A DNA stretch of 64,000 nucleotides from Solen grandis. Lineage: Eukaryota; Mollusca; Bivalvia; Adapedonta; Solenidae. Under the pieces are notes generated by a model. The model was not told where the DNA came from and did no database searches. It saw only the letters and a list, made by a program, of their open reading frames with translations. The number at the start of each line of letters is the position of its first letter. Positions within the stretch are counted from its first letter, which is position 1. Made by a program: the position numbers and the translations under genes. The DNA lies in assembly GCA_021229015.1 (NCBI GenBank), contig CM037787.1, positions 37,966,677 through 38,030,676 of the forward strand, written 5' to 3'. Below, one piece after another: positions 32,816 through 43,732 of this stretch.

Positions 32816-35420
32816 TGGCCACCAGTGGATATGATGATCCAGCTACTAGACCGTTGTTTGGGGAGACCCGTCACCAGGTAACTTATTACACATGTTTGTT
32901 TGCTTTTAGTGTAACAAGGAATTATATCTTGTAAATGTTTGTTTCATTGAAATTTAAAGCAGCTCGTTCACTAATCTCTACTGAGATCCGCTCCGGTTAT
33001 TATTTTCGTATTGGCCTCCGCTGGAGGCCAATACGAAAAATATAACCGAAGCGGATCTCAGTAGAGATTACTCGTTCACAGATGATCAGTTGAAATCTAA
33101 ATAGATAATATTCGACTCTCTCTCGTTATTGTTGTTGAGGCCAGGTCTTAGCTCACTTTTACATGGGCTGATGTTTCCATTGGGCCAGTTTTTTCCATTT
33201 CTACCATATATAACCAAGATATTACTTAAAGTACATTTGGATTGGAAATCTTAGGTTGTGAGTAAATCTTGGCCATCTAATAATTAAACAGACTGATGTT
33301 TTCATCTATACCTGTGAAATATTTATTACCAACCATATACTACAGACTGGAAATCCAAGTCCGGCTGGAAATCTTGGCATGCTTATAGACAGGCTGAGGT
33401 TTTTATATTAAATATTGCTCAGGTGCAATGCAATGTGTTGCTCAACAATTCAACATGTTCGAAACATGTTGGAAGCCCATTGGAAATCTCAGCTCTTGGC
33501 GCTGGGTTTGGACCCTTTGCACTTTGTATCACTAAAGACTGCCACAGTAGCTATACTTCTCTAAAAAGCTAGCCCAAAAGCAAGGTTTTTGGTGTCCCTT
33601 TGTAGGCCAATTATTACATTCCTCTCCAAATTACTTGTATGGCAAGCTTCCTAAAAACTAAATTAATTCATCATTTACATAATATCTGCATTATCATTTT
33701 TCATGGTATGTCTTCCTGAAATTTTGCCAGTCATCTGTGGTATACAGAATGATTAAAATTATGCCTGTCTGATAAAAAATGTCTTGACATAGCAAAGACT
33801 AGAGTGCAATGAATATGAATTTTAGTTGTCAAGCACTGGGTCTGGAAGCAAATCAGACTCAGTGCTGGACATGTCTAGCTGACAGGCCCATATCAGGGAG
33901 TATGGTTTTCTTGAAGCTGACCTAATTTTGTGAAAACTTTTTTTCTCCAGGACAGGGTGTGTAACTTGGTTATGGCATCAGTCACTGGCATTATTGTTCT
34001 GGTGAGTCCAGGTTTTTTCTTGTATCCTGTGAACAGTAATTAGTAATTCTAATGATATTTCTAATGTACATTCTAATTCTATATTGAAATTAAGTGATAG
34101 TTAAAATATTGTAGAAAATTCAGCCCACTACTACCGAAACTACGACTAAAACTCTATAGTTGGTACTGACTATTATATTGCTACTTTTGTAGCTTCTTGT
34201 CACCATTCCTAATATTTCTACTCTTATTATGTTTAAGTGACTCAAGTATGAATTTATTGATGTATCTGTCTATAAACTTACTAGTTGTGTACCAACATAT
34301 AAATCAGTTACAGTTCATATGAGACTAAAATTGCCTTTCTTCATTAAATTTCAGGTGACACTAGTGAGTGCTTTTATTTTCCCCCATTGGCCACCAAATG
34401 GGATCAACATATTCTTTGCCATTGTGATGATGCTGATTGGGTTCTCTCACCTTCTGCTGGTATGTTTATCTGTATTGTTTTTAAAGGTTACCTAGCTACC
34501 TGTTTTAGCTTGCAGTGTTCCAGTATTTAACTGTATTTATTAATAAAAAACCCCTATATTTTTCAGTTTTTGAAAGGTCTATGTATACATTATACATGCA
34601 TTGCATACATGCATCGCTGCTCCATATTGTATTTCTCTCTCTCGAATAACATAACATCCAGGAATAATTTTTAATTAATAAATATTAATTTTTTAATGTC
34701 AGTTGAGAAGCACAGTTTGGACTTTAACCCTTTCCCTCATATAGACTCATTTTGACCCTTTCCCTCATATAGACTCATTTTGACCCTTTCCCTCAATATG
34801 ACTCATTTTAACCCTTTCCCTCATATAGACTCATTTTAACCCTTTCCCTCATATAGACTCATTTTGATGCCCTCAATAGGTACCACATAAAGCCTGATCT
34901 GCAGAAAACCACAGTTAAACCTTACCAAATTTAATTATAAAGTCCTCATTTCCAGACCACTGAGGAGCAGCGAACAGCATAAAACCTGATCAGCCTGCGA
35001 GTAACTCGCAGGCTGATCTGGTTTTATGTTGTTCGCATAGGTCTTTTCATGGTTTCCTCTATGAGGGAAAGGGTTAACTACTCCGTCTAGTCAATTTCTA
35101 GGTTAATACAGTACTTTGTGTCTCAGAAGGTCTTAAAAACTTCTAGTGCTCAGACTCAGTATGAATCAGACTTGTATCCTTAAGATCTGAAGTCAGTGAT
35201 TTCTACCACTGGACCACTGGTAAGTGGTGAACAGAAACATTTCATTGTTGCTTTCTTTGTTGTATATATCAAGATGTAAATCTTTCAGATCTTCTGGTAT
35301 CGACAAGGGGACCTGGAACCAAAGTTCCTGCGGTTGATATTCTACAATGCATTTACTATGATACTTCTCTGCGTGTGTGGTAACCTGTATATACACAACG
35401 TGGACTCCTCCCGGAGGTGA
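32815..35420 (+). CDS. TMEM243: Transmembrane protein 243 orthologue (four exons)
   Basis: Coding exons are 32815-32877, 33951-34001, 34355-34459 and 35289-35420 (21, 17, 35 and 43 residues; 116 in all). All introns are GT-AG and phase 0. The protein carries the family hallmarks: RPLFGET at residues 12-18, LVTLVSAFIFP across 38-48, a PP pair at 51-52, NIFFA at 56-60, and YRQGDLEPKF at 77-86. Hydrophobic segments at about 25-47, 57-77 and 88-108 predict a small three-pass membrane protein. Human TMEM243 is about 118 residues and aligns end to end without gaps of note (from memory of the family). Function is poorly known; a drug-resistance-associated expression link gave the old name MM-TRAG. 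The start is chosen because it has a good Kozak context and gives family length. Intron 1 contains a foldback element and intron 3 a TTAA MITE. Confidence 0.96.
32972..33070. mobile_element. Full-length foldback MITE with 9-bp target duplication
   Basis: A 99-bp element in TMEM243 intron 1. It begins TAATCTCTACTGAGATCCGC and ends as its reverse complement; arms of ~49 bp with only a few mismatches meet almost without a loop. CTCGTTCAC flanks both sides exactly (32963-32971 and 33071-33079). A 9-bp duplication with long terminal inverted repeats is characteristic of Mutator-like elements; assignment to that superfamily is inference. Confidence 0.9.
34738..35073 (-). mobile_element. TTAA-flanked MITE, five terminal units (copy 2)
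   Basis: Same family as 21517-21750, in opposite orientation, within TMEM243 intron 3. TTAA flanks at 34734-34737 and 35074-35077. One end carries five tandem 28-bp units, each starting CCCTTTCCCTCA and ending CATTTTGA or CATTTTAA (34738-34877). The internal palindrome GCCTGCGAGTAACTCGCAGG is intact. Confidence 0.9.
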
Positions 35421-35699
35421 CGGCGTCCTACTGTGCTCCATTGAATGCCCTGTCAGTCAATGATGTTGTGATATATCTTACAGAACATGACGCAATGCTG
35501 TAATGACCATTGTAGCCTCAGTGTTGAAACCAAGGTTGACTCTTGTATTCTTAGGCTGCTCTTAATTTTCGCCATTCTTGAAGTTGATTTTATTACTTTT
35601 TTTAATGTCTATACATTTCTATATCCTGGTCAGTGGTCTCTAAAAAGTAAAGACTGTTAAAGAATTTTCTCTATGGATTTTGCTATTTCATTTGGACTT

Positions 35700-35705
35700 A
35701 ATAAA
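35700..35705 (+). promoter_or_regulatory. Possible TMEM243 polyadenylation signal
   Basis: AATAAA 280 bp after the stop codon. A further ATTAAA is at 36176-36181. Which one is used cannot be told from sequence. Confidence 0.4.
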
Positions 35706-36224
35706 AGAAGCATATTTTCCTAGATTTCTTTTTTGACTATTAACAGATTTTAATATTAAAAAAACAACATTCCTTGATATAATGAAAAGTTTTTTCTTAC
35801 ATACGGCTACAAGTTGTATATTTAATTTTTATTTGAAGAAGTAATATAATTATTTGAGATACAAAAATATTTCAGATCTATTGTGTTTGTAGGTAAAGAC
35901 TGATTCTAACAATGTAGAGATGAAGACAGGTTGTAGATCTGAGCTTACAATGTACATATAACTCTTTAAATGCATACTAGTGTCCTCATTTTTGGGTCCA
36001 TTTGTTATTTGTAAATATTTCTGTTTTAAGTTTGAATGATGTATTGTAAGACAACTTTGTTATGAATGCCATGTTAAAAATTGTTATTTTGTTCAGAACC
36101 ACATTGTTAAAACTTTTCATATGATTAGACTATGTAAGTTAAGTGTTGTTGTGTAATTATATCCCAGCTTTAGAAATTAAAGTGTGGGCTACATAAGAAT
36201 CAAGTGCATTGTTCCATCCTGCCA

Positions 36225-36560
36225 CATCCTGTCCTGTTTCGCATCTTTAATAGTCCAAGGACAGCAATGAAACTTGGTACACATATTCATTGGAAGAAGA
36301 AAATCATTAGTGAAAGGCACTTTACTTTATCTGAAGTTTTTCGTGAGTTATGGGTCCTTTTTTCTTATGAATATTGGCAGTGTGTCAAGACTTCCCAAAA
36401 ATTAAATTGATAAATAAAGATAAGTATCTTGAGAAATCTTCAAAGGACAGTAATGAAACTTGGATCATATATTCAATAATAAATTGTCCATTATCAATGA
36501 AAAGCACATCTTTTTTTCTCAAAACTTTCATGAGTTTTAAACTTATGACCCCTTCTTACA
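36225..36560. repeat. Two-copy repeat unit (~190 bp)
   Basis: GGACAGCAATGAAACTTGG and GGACAGTAATGAAACTTGGA, then the segments CATATATTCA and AAAGCAC, then TCATGAGTTTTAAAC/TCGTGAGTTATGGG recur about 190 bp apart. It looks like a partial tandem core of a pearl-like family without recognisable ends. Confidence 0.55.
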
Positions 36561-39075
36561 TTTGACTTTGGTTTTATGTACAATAGTTTTAGAAGTGCTA
36601 GCAGCACAAGGAACACAACTTTCTCCATCAAACTCAGCCTTGGAAATGTATATTTTTTTTTTTATTGATATTGTTGTGTCACTAGAGTGCAGCTGGGATA
36701 GATATCATCTTCAGTGAAACTAGGATAGGGGCAAAAAATAACCACAGTGGTAAGAAGGGATGCATAATAATGATTTATGGTTTAACTAAATTCTTATATT
36801 TTCTGTTCCATAGATATCAAATATGGAGTTAAATCTGTATGCGTTGGTAAAAGTTTCCAGGAATTTTCCTGAATTTCAGGATTTTCTGATTGCCAAATGA
36901 CTTCTTATTCTTTATAAAACTGTATAAAAAATAGTAAATTTCAGGATTTTAAGGTTTATTTGAATTTCCAACTTTTTCCCATGTGTATGTAGTAAAAGTC
37001 AGAACTTATCAATCATCTTCGTATTATTGGTTTTTATTGGGATATTGTTTGGCATATCCTGAAATACATGGATGAAGGATGCACACATTGCATTGATTTT
37101 GAAACCAAAGGGTTGGTGAATGGATGTAGTTACATAGTACTATGTCAGAGTAATATTCATAGATAACTTTGTCATTTAACACTACGACTGGAAGATGTCC
37201 AATAAATGCCAGATTCAAAGAGCTGAACCTTCCATTTGCAATTTCAGCACATCAATAGAATATAAGCATTTTACTGTTGCGTGGATATCAAATGATGTAT
37301 TGAATATCATCCATTTTATATCATTTCTAAATCTTAATCTTTGGAACAATTGTATGCTCACGTAATTTGATACTGTGTAGTTTACTGATGTTTAACCTTG
37401 TTCAAGTATTTGTGAAAGATAATTTGAAACTTGTTTTGTACAATGAATTTGTTACACTTAGAGATTGACCCAATATAAGTATTAACATTACCCAAAACTT
37501 TAAATGTTAACATTTTTGTCAGGTCAGTATCATATTCTTTTTTTGTGAAGATGTACACATACCTCAGTAAAGAATAGGAATGATTACAAATCTGATTTAA
37601 GGCTTCCTGTATACAATGTACATACATTCCAAATTTTATTTATGCTGATAATATTTATTTTTTTGATATTTAAGTCCAGTATAATGAAAGCAGTAGGAAA
37701 ACAGGATCATGCTGTTGTATAGCTCTTTTGTCTGTAATGATAGTGCATGTAGCATGTTTCTAATTGCTTCATGAATTATTAACCCTGCTACATAGAAGAG
37801 GGGTCTCTATAGGAATTCCATCCCGTCACTTCTCATTCTTCTCTCACATTACCTGAAGACAAAGTGGGAAGTGGGGGTATCAGTCATCTTCAGTAATATT
37901 TCTTGTTTGTTTAGAAATACAGTTTACTAGTGGAGTGTTCCTTCATCTTGTCATAGTCCAAAATAACTTGCTTGTAAATTATTATTATTATACACTGTAT
38001 ACATATTTGACAATTGATTTTTGTGTTTTCATTTGTTTCATGTTTGTTTCATTAAGGTTGATTTCATAGTGCTTTGAGCTATAAACTTTTCTTGAGGTTG
38101 TATGTTGATAGTTATGATCAATGGTGCTAGGCAACTTTGGCTATTCATCTTGTGGTCTTCAATTTGAGGGTTGTTTAAATATTTTGTGTAGCAGAATTCT
38201 GTTTTGACATACACAAATGTAATTTAAAATACAATTAAAATACTTGTTTTACATTTAACATCTGAAAGAAATTGAAGAGAAAACAAAAAAATGTCCTAGT
38301 GCAGTTGAAGAGAATTATGAGGGAAGACTGCAGGTACATTTTAGAAAGAAAATTATGTTAGCCCTTTGCCACATGAATATTCATGTACACAATTATGATG
38401 TTATGAATATTAAATGTCGGAACTTGAATGGTGTGTGAGACAATAGCTTTCTCTTTGTTTGCCATTTGTTGTGTATGAGCTTCAATATTGTATCAGCTAA
38501 AAGAGGTGGCCCTGATCAGGAGCAGTTTGATCAGGGTCTGTTTGCTTTGCTAATTCATCAAAATGAGCCTTAAGAGGTAAAGTTGGGTTGTTGTTGAAAG
38601 GGTACATTTATATGCTTAAGGAGAAGATTTAATAAGTATATCAAGGATAACATTAAAAAATCTATCTCATCCCAAATGAATGCTTTCAAATCATGCTTTT
38701 TATTGTGTATTGGACTAATGTAATATTTTGAGTGCAATTATATTTTCACAATTGTTTCATACATGTATATTTGTGTACATGTACTTCATTTGTGTACATG
38801 TACTTCATGACAAGGATTACATATTTGTATGCAATATGGATAGTGCACGATATTGACTTGGTATTGCTTAGCACTTAATCATACAGTCTGTCATTTTTCA
38901 AGTAGTGTCAATAGATGTACTATATGGCTGTCGGATGGTGGATTGTCACAAGGGTCAGAGTTTAAGGGTTGGACATCAGGAAGTAGTTTTGTACATGAAT
39001 CCATGTATCTTATTTATGACTGGGGTCCATTTCCACTTAATTTTGTATAAAAAATTCTCTTAATGTACAATTTTT
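36561..39075. other. Intergenic, AT-rich
   Basis: Nothing gene-like seen. A short direct repeat (TTTGTGTACATGTACTTCAT, twice) lies at about 38770-38810. Confidence 0.55.
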
Positions 39076-40025
39076 AGCTCGACTATTCACAGAATAGTGG
39101 GAGCTATCCTACTCACCCTGGCGTCGGTGTCGGCGTCGGCATAACACTCAAGATTAAGGTTTTGAGTGCAATTCTTTTTTATCTTGTTATATTTCCACAA
39201 CCACTTAAGGTATTCACTTGAAACTGGACAAATGTATTTGGGATCATAATTGTAGCTCTCTGAGCAAGACCTATAACTCTAGCATGGATTTTTACTGAAT
39301 TATTCCCCTTTGTGAACTTAGAAATTCCTGGTTAAGATTATGCGTCTAATTCAATCTCCACAACCACCAAAGGTATTCACTTGAAACTTTTCAAATGTAT
39401 TTAAGGTCTTAATTGTAGCTCACTTACCAAGACCAATAACTCTAGCATGGATTTTAACAGAATTTTATTCCCCTATTCCCTCTATACTTGTTCAGCAACA
39501 TAAATGCAATTAATAGAAAAGAGCAGACACTATCACATATTTTGACAGATATATGGCCCTTGAAAGATTCAGCATGGCTTTTTTTAGCTCACCTGAGCAC
39601 ATTTGCTCAGGATGAGCTATTGGGATCGATGAATGTCCATTGACCGTCCGTCGTCCACAATTAGTTTGTTTGCACTCTAGCATCTTCATTTCTTAAGAAT
39701 CATCTTCAAACTTTATGACAATGTTTACTGATATCCGCCCGTCTAGTCAGGAGTTCTGCCCCTTTAAATATAAAGTGTGTTTAAAGCCATAATTTCTTTG
39801 TCAAGTTTGACTTCAAATTTCAATACAGGCAATGTTTAGTTTGTTGAATTATAAATGATCTCATGGATTTTGTATTCAGTACAACTATGCTATAATTTAG
39901 TAACTTGTACATGCAACGAAGGCAGTTTTTCTCAGGTGAGCGTCTTTAGGGCCATCTTGGCCCTCTTGTTATACTATAAAGCACTGTGAATAGTCGAGTG
40001 CACTGTCTCCCTGACAGCTCTTGTT
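39076..40025 (-). mobile_element. Pearl-like outer element, interrupted by a nested element
   Basis: Begins AGCTCGACTATTCACAGAAT and ends GTGAATAGTCGAG..AGCTCTTGTT. GACTATTC/GAATAGTC are the asymmetric inverted repeats. It contains a two-copy core unit (TCCACAACCAC..AGGTATTCACTTGAAAC, about 165 bp apart). Element 39586-39970 interrupts it. Read on the minus strand it shares the AACAAGAG start with the other pearl-like family. Confidence 0.75.
39586..39970 (-). mobile_element. Pearl-like element nested in 39076-40025
   Basis: Starts AGCTCACCTGAGCACATTTG and ends GGGCCATCTTGGCCCTCTTG, i.e. the same termini as the 17.8 and 24.0 kb elements, reversed. It is only 385 bp and has no tandem core. 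Confidence 0.8.
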
Positions 40026-40889
40026 TAAGATGTTAGAAGGTCTTAATATTTTGATATATTTTCCTTCACACAAAATGATTAGTTTCTGTAATGCAAAGTA
40101 ATGGACCACATTTCTATACAAGACACACTCTTTTGTTGACTGGATGATAAAGTTACTGACAAGCTTTCTTCTCACCAAATTGTCCTGGGTTTGATCATCA
40201 ATCATGTCTGTAAGATGGCATGATACTAGTAGTTTCATCTCTAGGCTCCTGTGCTTAAATTCAGATTTATAACTATCTAAACTGCCAGATAAGTCATTAA
40301 CTGTGACTAAACAATTTATTAGAAACCAGAAGCTGATTCAATATCATTGCAAAAGATAAAAAAAACTTTTTTTTATTTATTTTGAATCTTGAGAATTCGT
40401 GAAGAACATTTTCACCAAGCTTAATTCTGTCAAGCATTAATTAGAATGTGTCATATGTTACTGTACACATACAGTGCACATAATTGTTGACACTAATGAT
40501 TTAACTGGAGCCTTGTCCAATGTCTTTTACAATTGGGTATATAGATCCCCTGTCATTTTTCCTTATGATAAGTAGTTAAAAGCATACTGGTACATTTAGA
40601 AGCATACTGGTACTCTTTAAAAGAAAATGTAATTTAGGGAGAATGAGATATGAAAGGGAGGCATTTCAAATGAAGCTAGTATGATGTTATTGTTCATTTC
40701 AATTTTGCACATATTTCAACATTATTGATTTTATTAATTAAACACGCTAGAAAACATCATCTGTCAGATTTTTAACCTTTGCTGAGGTGAAGTTGTTAGT
40801 GGATTTTACTAGCTTTGTGAGTGACTGAGTTTAGAACAGTCCAGTCTGCCTGGATTTAATCCTGTGGCAGTGAGAGGTTTATCCTTACC
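40026..40889. other. Intergenic, nothing recognised
   Basis: No supportable gene; the 89-codon minus frame at 39969-40238 crosses the outer element's end. Confidence 0.5.
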
Positions 40890-41100
40890 ATGACAGACTT
40901 GTCCCTGTGGTTGAATAGTAACAGTATAGGAGGTTGTGGGTTTGATTCCCAGATGCGACATACCAAAGTCGTTAAAAGTGATATATTGTATATTTTCTTG
41001 TTAGGTGTTCACTGTATAAGAGGGGTTCCAGGAGTGTCTGACTTGGTATTGTGTGTGGTTTCAAGCTACTGTTGTTGGTTTGATATGACAGTGAGGCAGT
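40890..41100 (+). repeat. Degenerate tRNA-headed SINE
   Basis: GGAGGTTGTGGGTTTGATTC and GCGACATACCAAAGTCGTTA match the head and post-head of the main SINE family; the body is hardly alignable. Confidence 0.55.
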
Positions 41101-41428
41101 GTTTTTCTTAGATGACACAGTACATGTATATAGTGTATGCAGGTATTAAAGCAGCCACTCATTTATGCCTGCATTGATCTGTTTTATAATGTCATCAGAG
41201 GGATTCAGTACATAGTTGTTAAGCACAAATGTTCACCAGCGTTAGGAGCTTCCTGCACACATCATACAAAGACCATTTAAAATACAGGATTTTAAAATTT
41301 GATTTTACGTTAATGTATTATTTTGAGGTTATATCTGTTCAAGGTATACTGAAGTATTTACCATAATGATACGATAGTGTACATATAAATCCAACCTTTT
41401 TTTTGTAGTATAGACATATCGAACTTAA

Positions 41429-41582
41429 GGTAAAGGCCCAGTAATTGTTCCCCTACGTCTTGGACCACTTAACCTCTACCAAGATAATCAAGGTATCCTA
41501 ATGAAACATCAGAAAACATTGGTTATCTCTGTGAAAGGCCATGAGGTCTGAAATGTAGCGAAACCATTACAGGGATTTTACC
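41429..41582. mobile_element. Small TTAA-flanked MITE with GGTAAA termini
   Basis: TTAA at 41425-41428 and 41583-41586 encloses GGTAAAGGCCC at the left and GGGATTTTACC at the right. It is 154 bp. The right TTAA is also the left TTAA of the adjacent element. A fragment of the same family is at 15263-15360. Confidence 0.75.
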
Positions 41583-41586
41583 TTAA

Positions 41587-41876
41587 CCCCTTCCCTCATA
41601 GAGGAAACCATGAAAAGACCTATGCGAACAGCATAAAACCAGATCAGCCTGCGAGTAACTCACAGGCTGATCAGGTTTTATGCTGTTTGCTGCTCCTCAG
41701 TGGTCTGGAAATGAGGATTTTGTAATTAAATTTGGTAAGGTTTAACTGTGGTTTTCTGCAGATTCGGCTTTATGTGGTACCTACTGAGTGCGTCAAAATG
41801 AGTCTATATGAGGGAAAGGGTTAAAATGAGTCTATATGAGGGAAAGGGTTAAAATGAGTCTATATGAGGGAAAGGG
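41587..41876 (+). mobile_element. TTAA-flanked MITE, three terminal units (copy 3)
   Basis: Same family and orientation as 21517-21750, but the right end carries three tandem 28-bp units (AATGAGTCTATATGAGGGAA then AGGGTTAA), so TTAA recurs at 41821, 41849 and 41877. Its left TTAA (41583-41586) is shared with the neighbouring element. Confidence 0.9.
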
Positions 41877-41880
41877 TTAA

Positions 41881-42779
41881 ATCATTATAACCATGATTAG
41901 TTGAGGAAATTAGAGTAACTTGCAATTTAAATTCAATATTATAACATTGCAGCATTTTGTAGTCTATGTTGATTGTGATACTTTTTTAGTTCTTAATTAA
42001 GTTAGAGTGTCACATGCATTTATGAAAAATTATATGCAATTAATGTTCACAAAAATTACCACTCCTAAAATGCATTACATTTTAGTAAATGTATAATTAT
42101 ATCCACCTTGATTTAGCTTTTTGATATTTTCTTTGGAAATGATTTGATTTCTTGTCGATCATTCAGACAGAATATTCCATTTAAGACCGATTTGTGCTAC
42201 ATTATGAAATGACAGGGTGTTGCCATTGTTTTAAGTCCTAAATAGGCGTAACAGGTCTATGAATCCTTACAGTGTCAAAGACAATACAATGTACATGACT
42301 GGGTTTGTTGTGTTATGGATGTAAAGAGCTGGCTCCATGGGAAAATTTTATTTAAGATTCAAACTCGATACATGTATACTCAAATCCTCATTGGAAATAA
42401 TGGTATTACTTGAAATCTGATCTTGAAAAAGATTGTTAAGTCCAGTTTTTAGTTTTGAGTGATGTTGTGTGGAGCGATGCAATAAAGATAGGTGTGTACA
42501 TGGGAACTTGTTTATTGTGTTGTAAAGATATTTATCAAATGTTTATGAACCAAGTGCAAAGCTTAAAGTAAGAATAAAACTATTTTAACATATCTCAGAT
42601 TTGTGTTGTACTTTAAGCTACGCTTTCATATCTTTCAATCATTTCTTGCCCCAGATCTTTGTATTAGCATGATTAAGTACAAACAGCTGATTTTAACCTT
42701 CAGTAGAAGTTATTGACTTTTCTATTCACTGTCGAAAACTTATGGTGACATAAAGGGCATATGGAATATATATTTCAAG
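41881..42779. other. Intergenic, nothing recognised
   Basis: AT-rich sequence with no supportable features. Confidence 0.55.
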
Positions 42780-42903
42780 TATACCGCGTGCACACGCGAC
42801 AACTTACGCGTGAAGCGGTAGCTACTGCCTGCGAACGTGGTGGTTCGAATGCAGTAGCGATCGCGATTGCACACAATAGCTTTTGCGTGCGCACGCGATA
42901 TAA
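42780..42903. mobile_element. CpG-rich foldback MITE
   Basis: TACCGCGTGCACACGC at the left is matched by the reverse complement of GCGTGCGCACGCGATA at the right, and pairing continues inwards (GCTACTGC..GCAGTAGC, TGCGAAC..GTTCGAA), making the whole 124 bp an imperfect hairpin. CpG density is far above the flanks. TATA flanks both ends. Confidence 0.7.
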
Positions 42904-43184
42904 AAGTATCTTGCATACCACCGTAAAAAACAATGTCTTGTTCTAAGAATGCTTACAAACTTCACATATGCAAGTCGCTATACATGTTAAGGTTTGTTCG
43001 ATTGCTCCAGATCTCATAACGTATGATACATAGCTTAGTTTGAAAACCATCAAAAGATGTAAAATGTACATGTCTCTCATCATATTTGGCCCCACACTGA
43101 AAAAATATTTTCTGTTTATGCCAACAAAGCACATTGTTACACATAAGTCTTTAAAATTTAAACTCAATCTAACAATGAAACAGT

Positions 43185-43465
43185 TTTAAACGAACCGGCC
43201 GCCTCGGGTGCGGGAGGTCGTGGGTTCGATCCCTGGCCGCGACAAACAAAAGTAGTAAAAGTGGTACTGTTATAGCTCCCTTGCTTAATGCTCAGCATAT
43301 AAGGGTAGTTGCAGGACTGGTTGACCCGGTGTCAGGATAATGGGTGTGATATCATGCCACATGTCTACTGCAGTGTAGAAGCCCTATATCTGTCTCAAGT
43401 AGACATCGTCTCCAAATGACAGAAATACTGTTGGTGGGACGTTAAACCCAACAAACTAACAAACA
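43185..43465 (+). repeat. tRNA-headed SINE
   Basis: Head with GGGTTCGATCCCTGGCCGCG (the B-box region), body with TTGCTTAATGCTCAGCATAT and tail GGTGGGACGTTAAACCCAAC. The A-box region is partly deleted. Confidence 0.9.
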
Positions 43466-43469
43466 TGAA

Positions 43470-43680
43470 CGAACCGGTTACCCGGTGGCCGAGTGGACCC
43501 GGCCGCGACACAAAAGAAAATATGTAAATACCCAGTAGTTCCAGATGTCAGGGTAAAATGACTGCGTGTGCTACGTGTCTACAGCGTGATCATTGTAATA
43601 TTCATCTATGTAGACAAAGTTCCCCAAAATGATCGAACTACAGTCTGTAGGATGTATGGTAGGACGTTTAACCAAAAACA
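43470..43680 (+). repeat. Second, decayed SINE in direct tandem
   Basis: It begins CCGGTTACCCGGTGGCCGAG (A-box region) immediately after the tail of the preceding SINE and keeps CAGTAGTTCCAGATGTCAGG and GGTAGGACGTTTAACC. The middle of the tRNA head is missing. Confidence 0.8.
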
Positions 43681-43698
43681 CTAAATCGCTTTGTTATT

Positions 43699-43716
43699 TC
43701 TCTCTCTCTCTCTCTA
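43699..43716. repeat. (TC)n microsatellite
   Basis: Nine TC dinucleotides between the SINE and the pearl-like element. Confidence 0.9.
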
Positions 43717-43732
43717 AATTTGCTCCCCTTTT

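Noticed and set aside
35193..35441. 82-codon minus-strand frame
   Set aside because: Exact antisense of TMEM243 exon 4.
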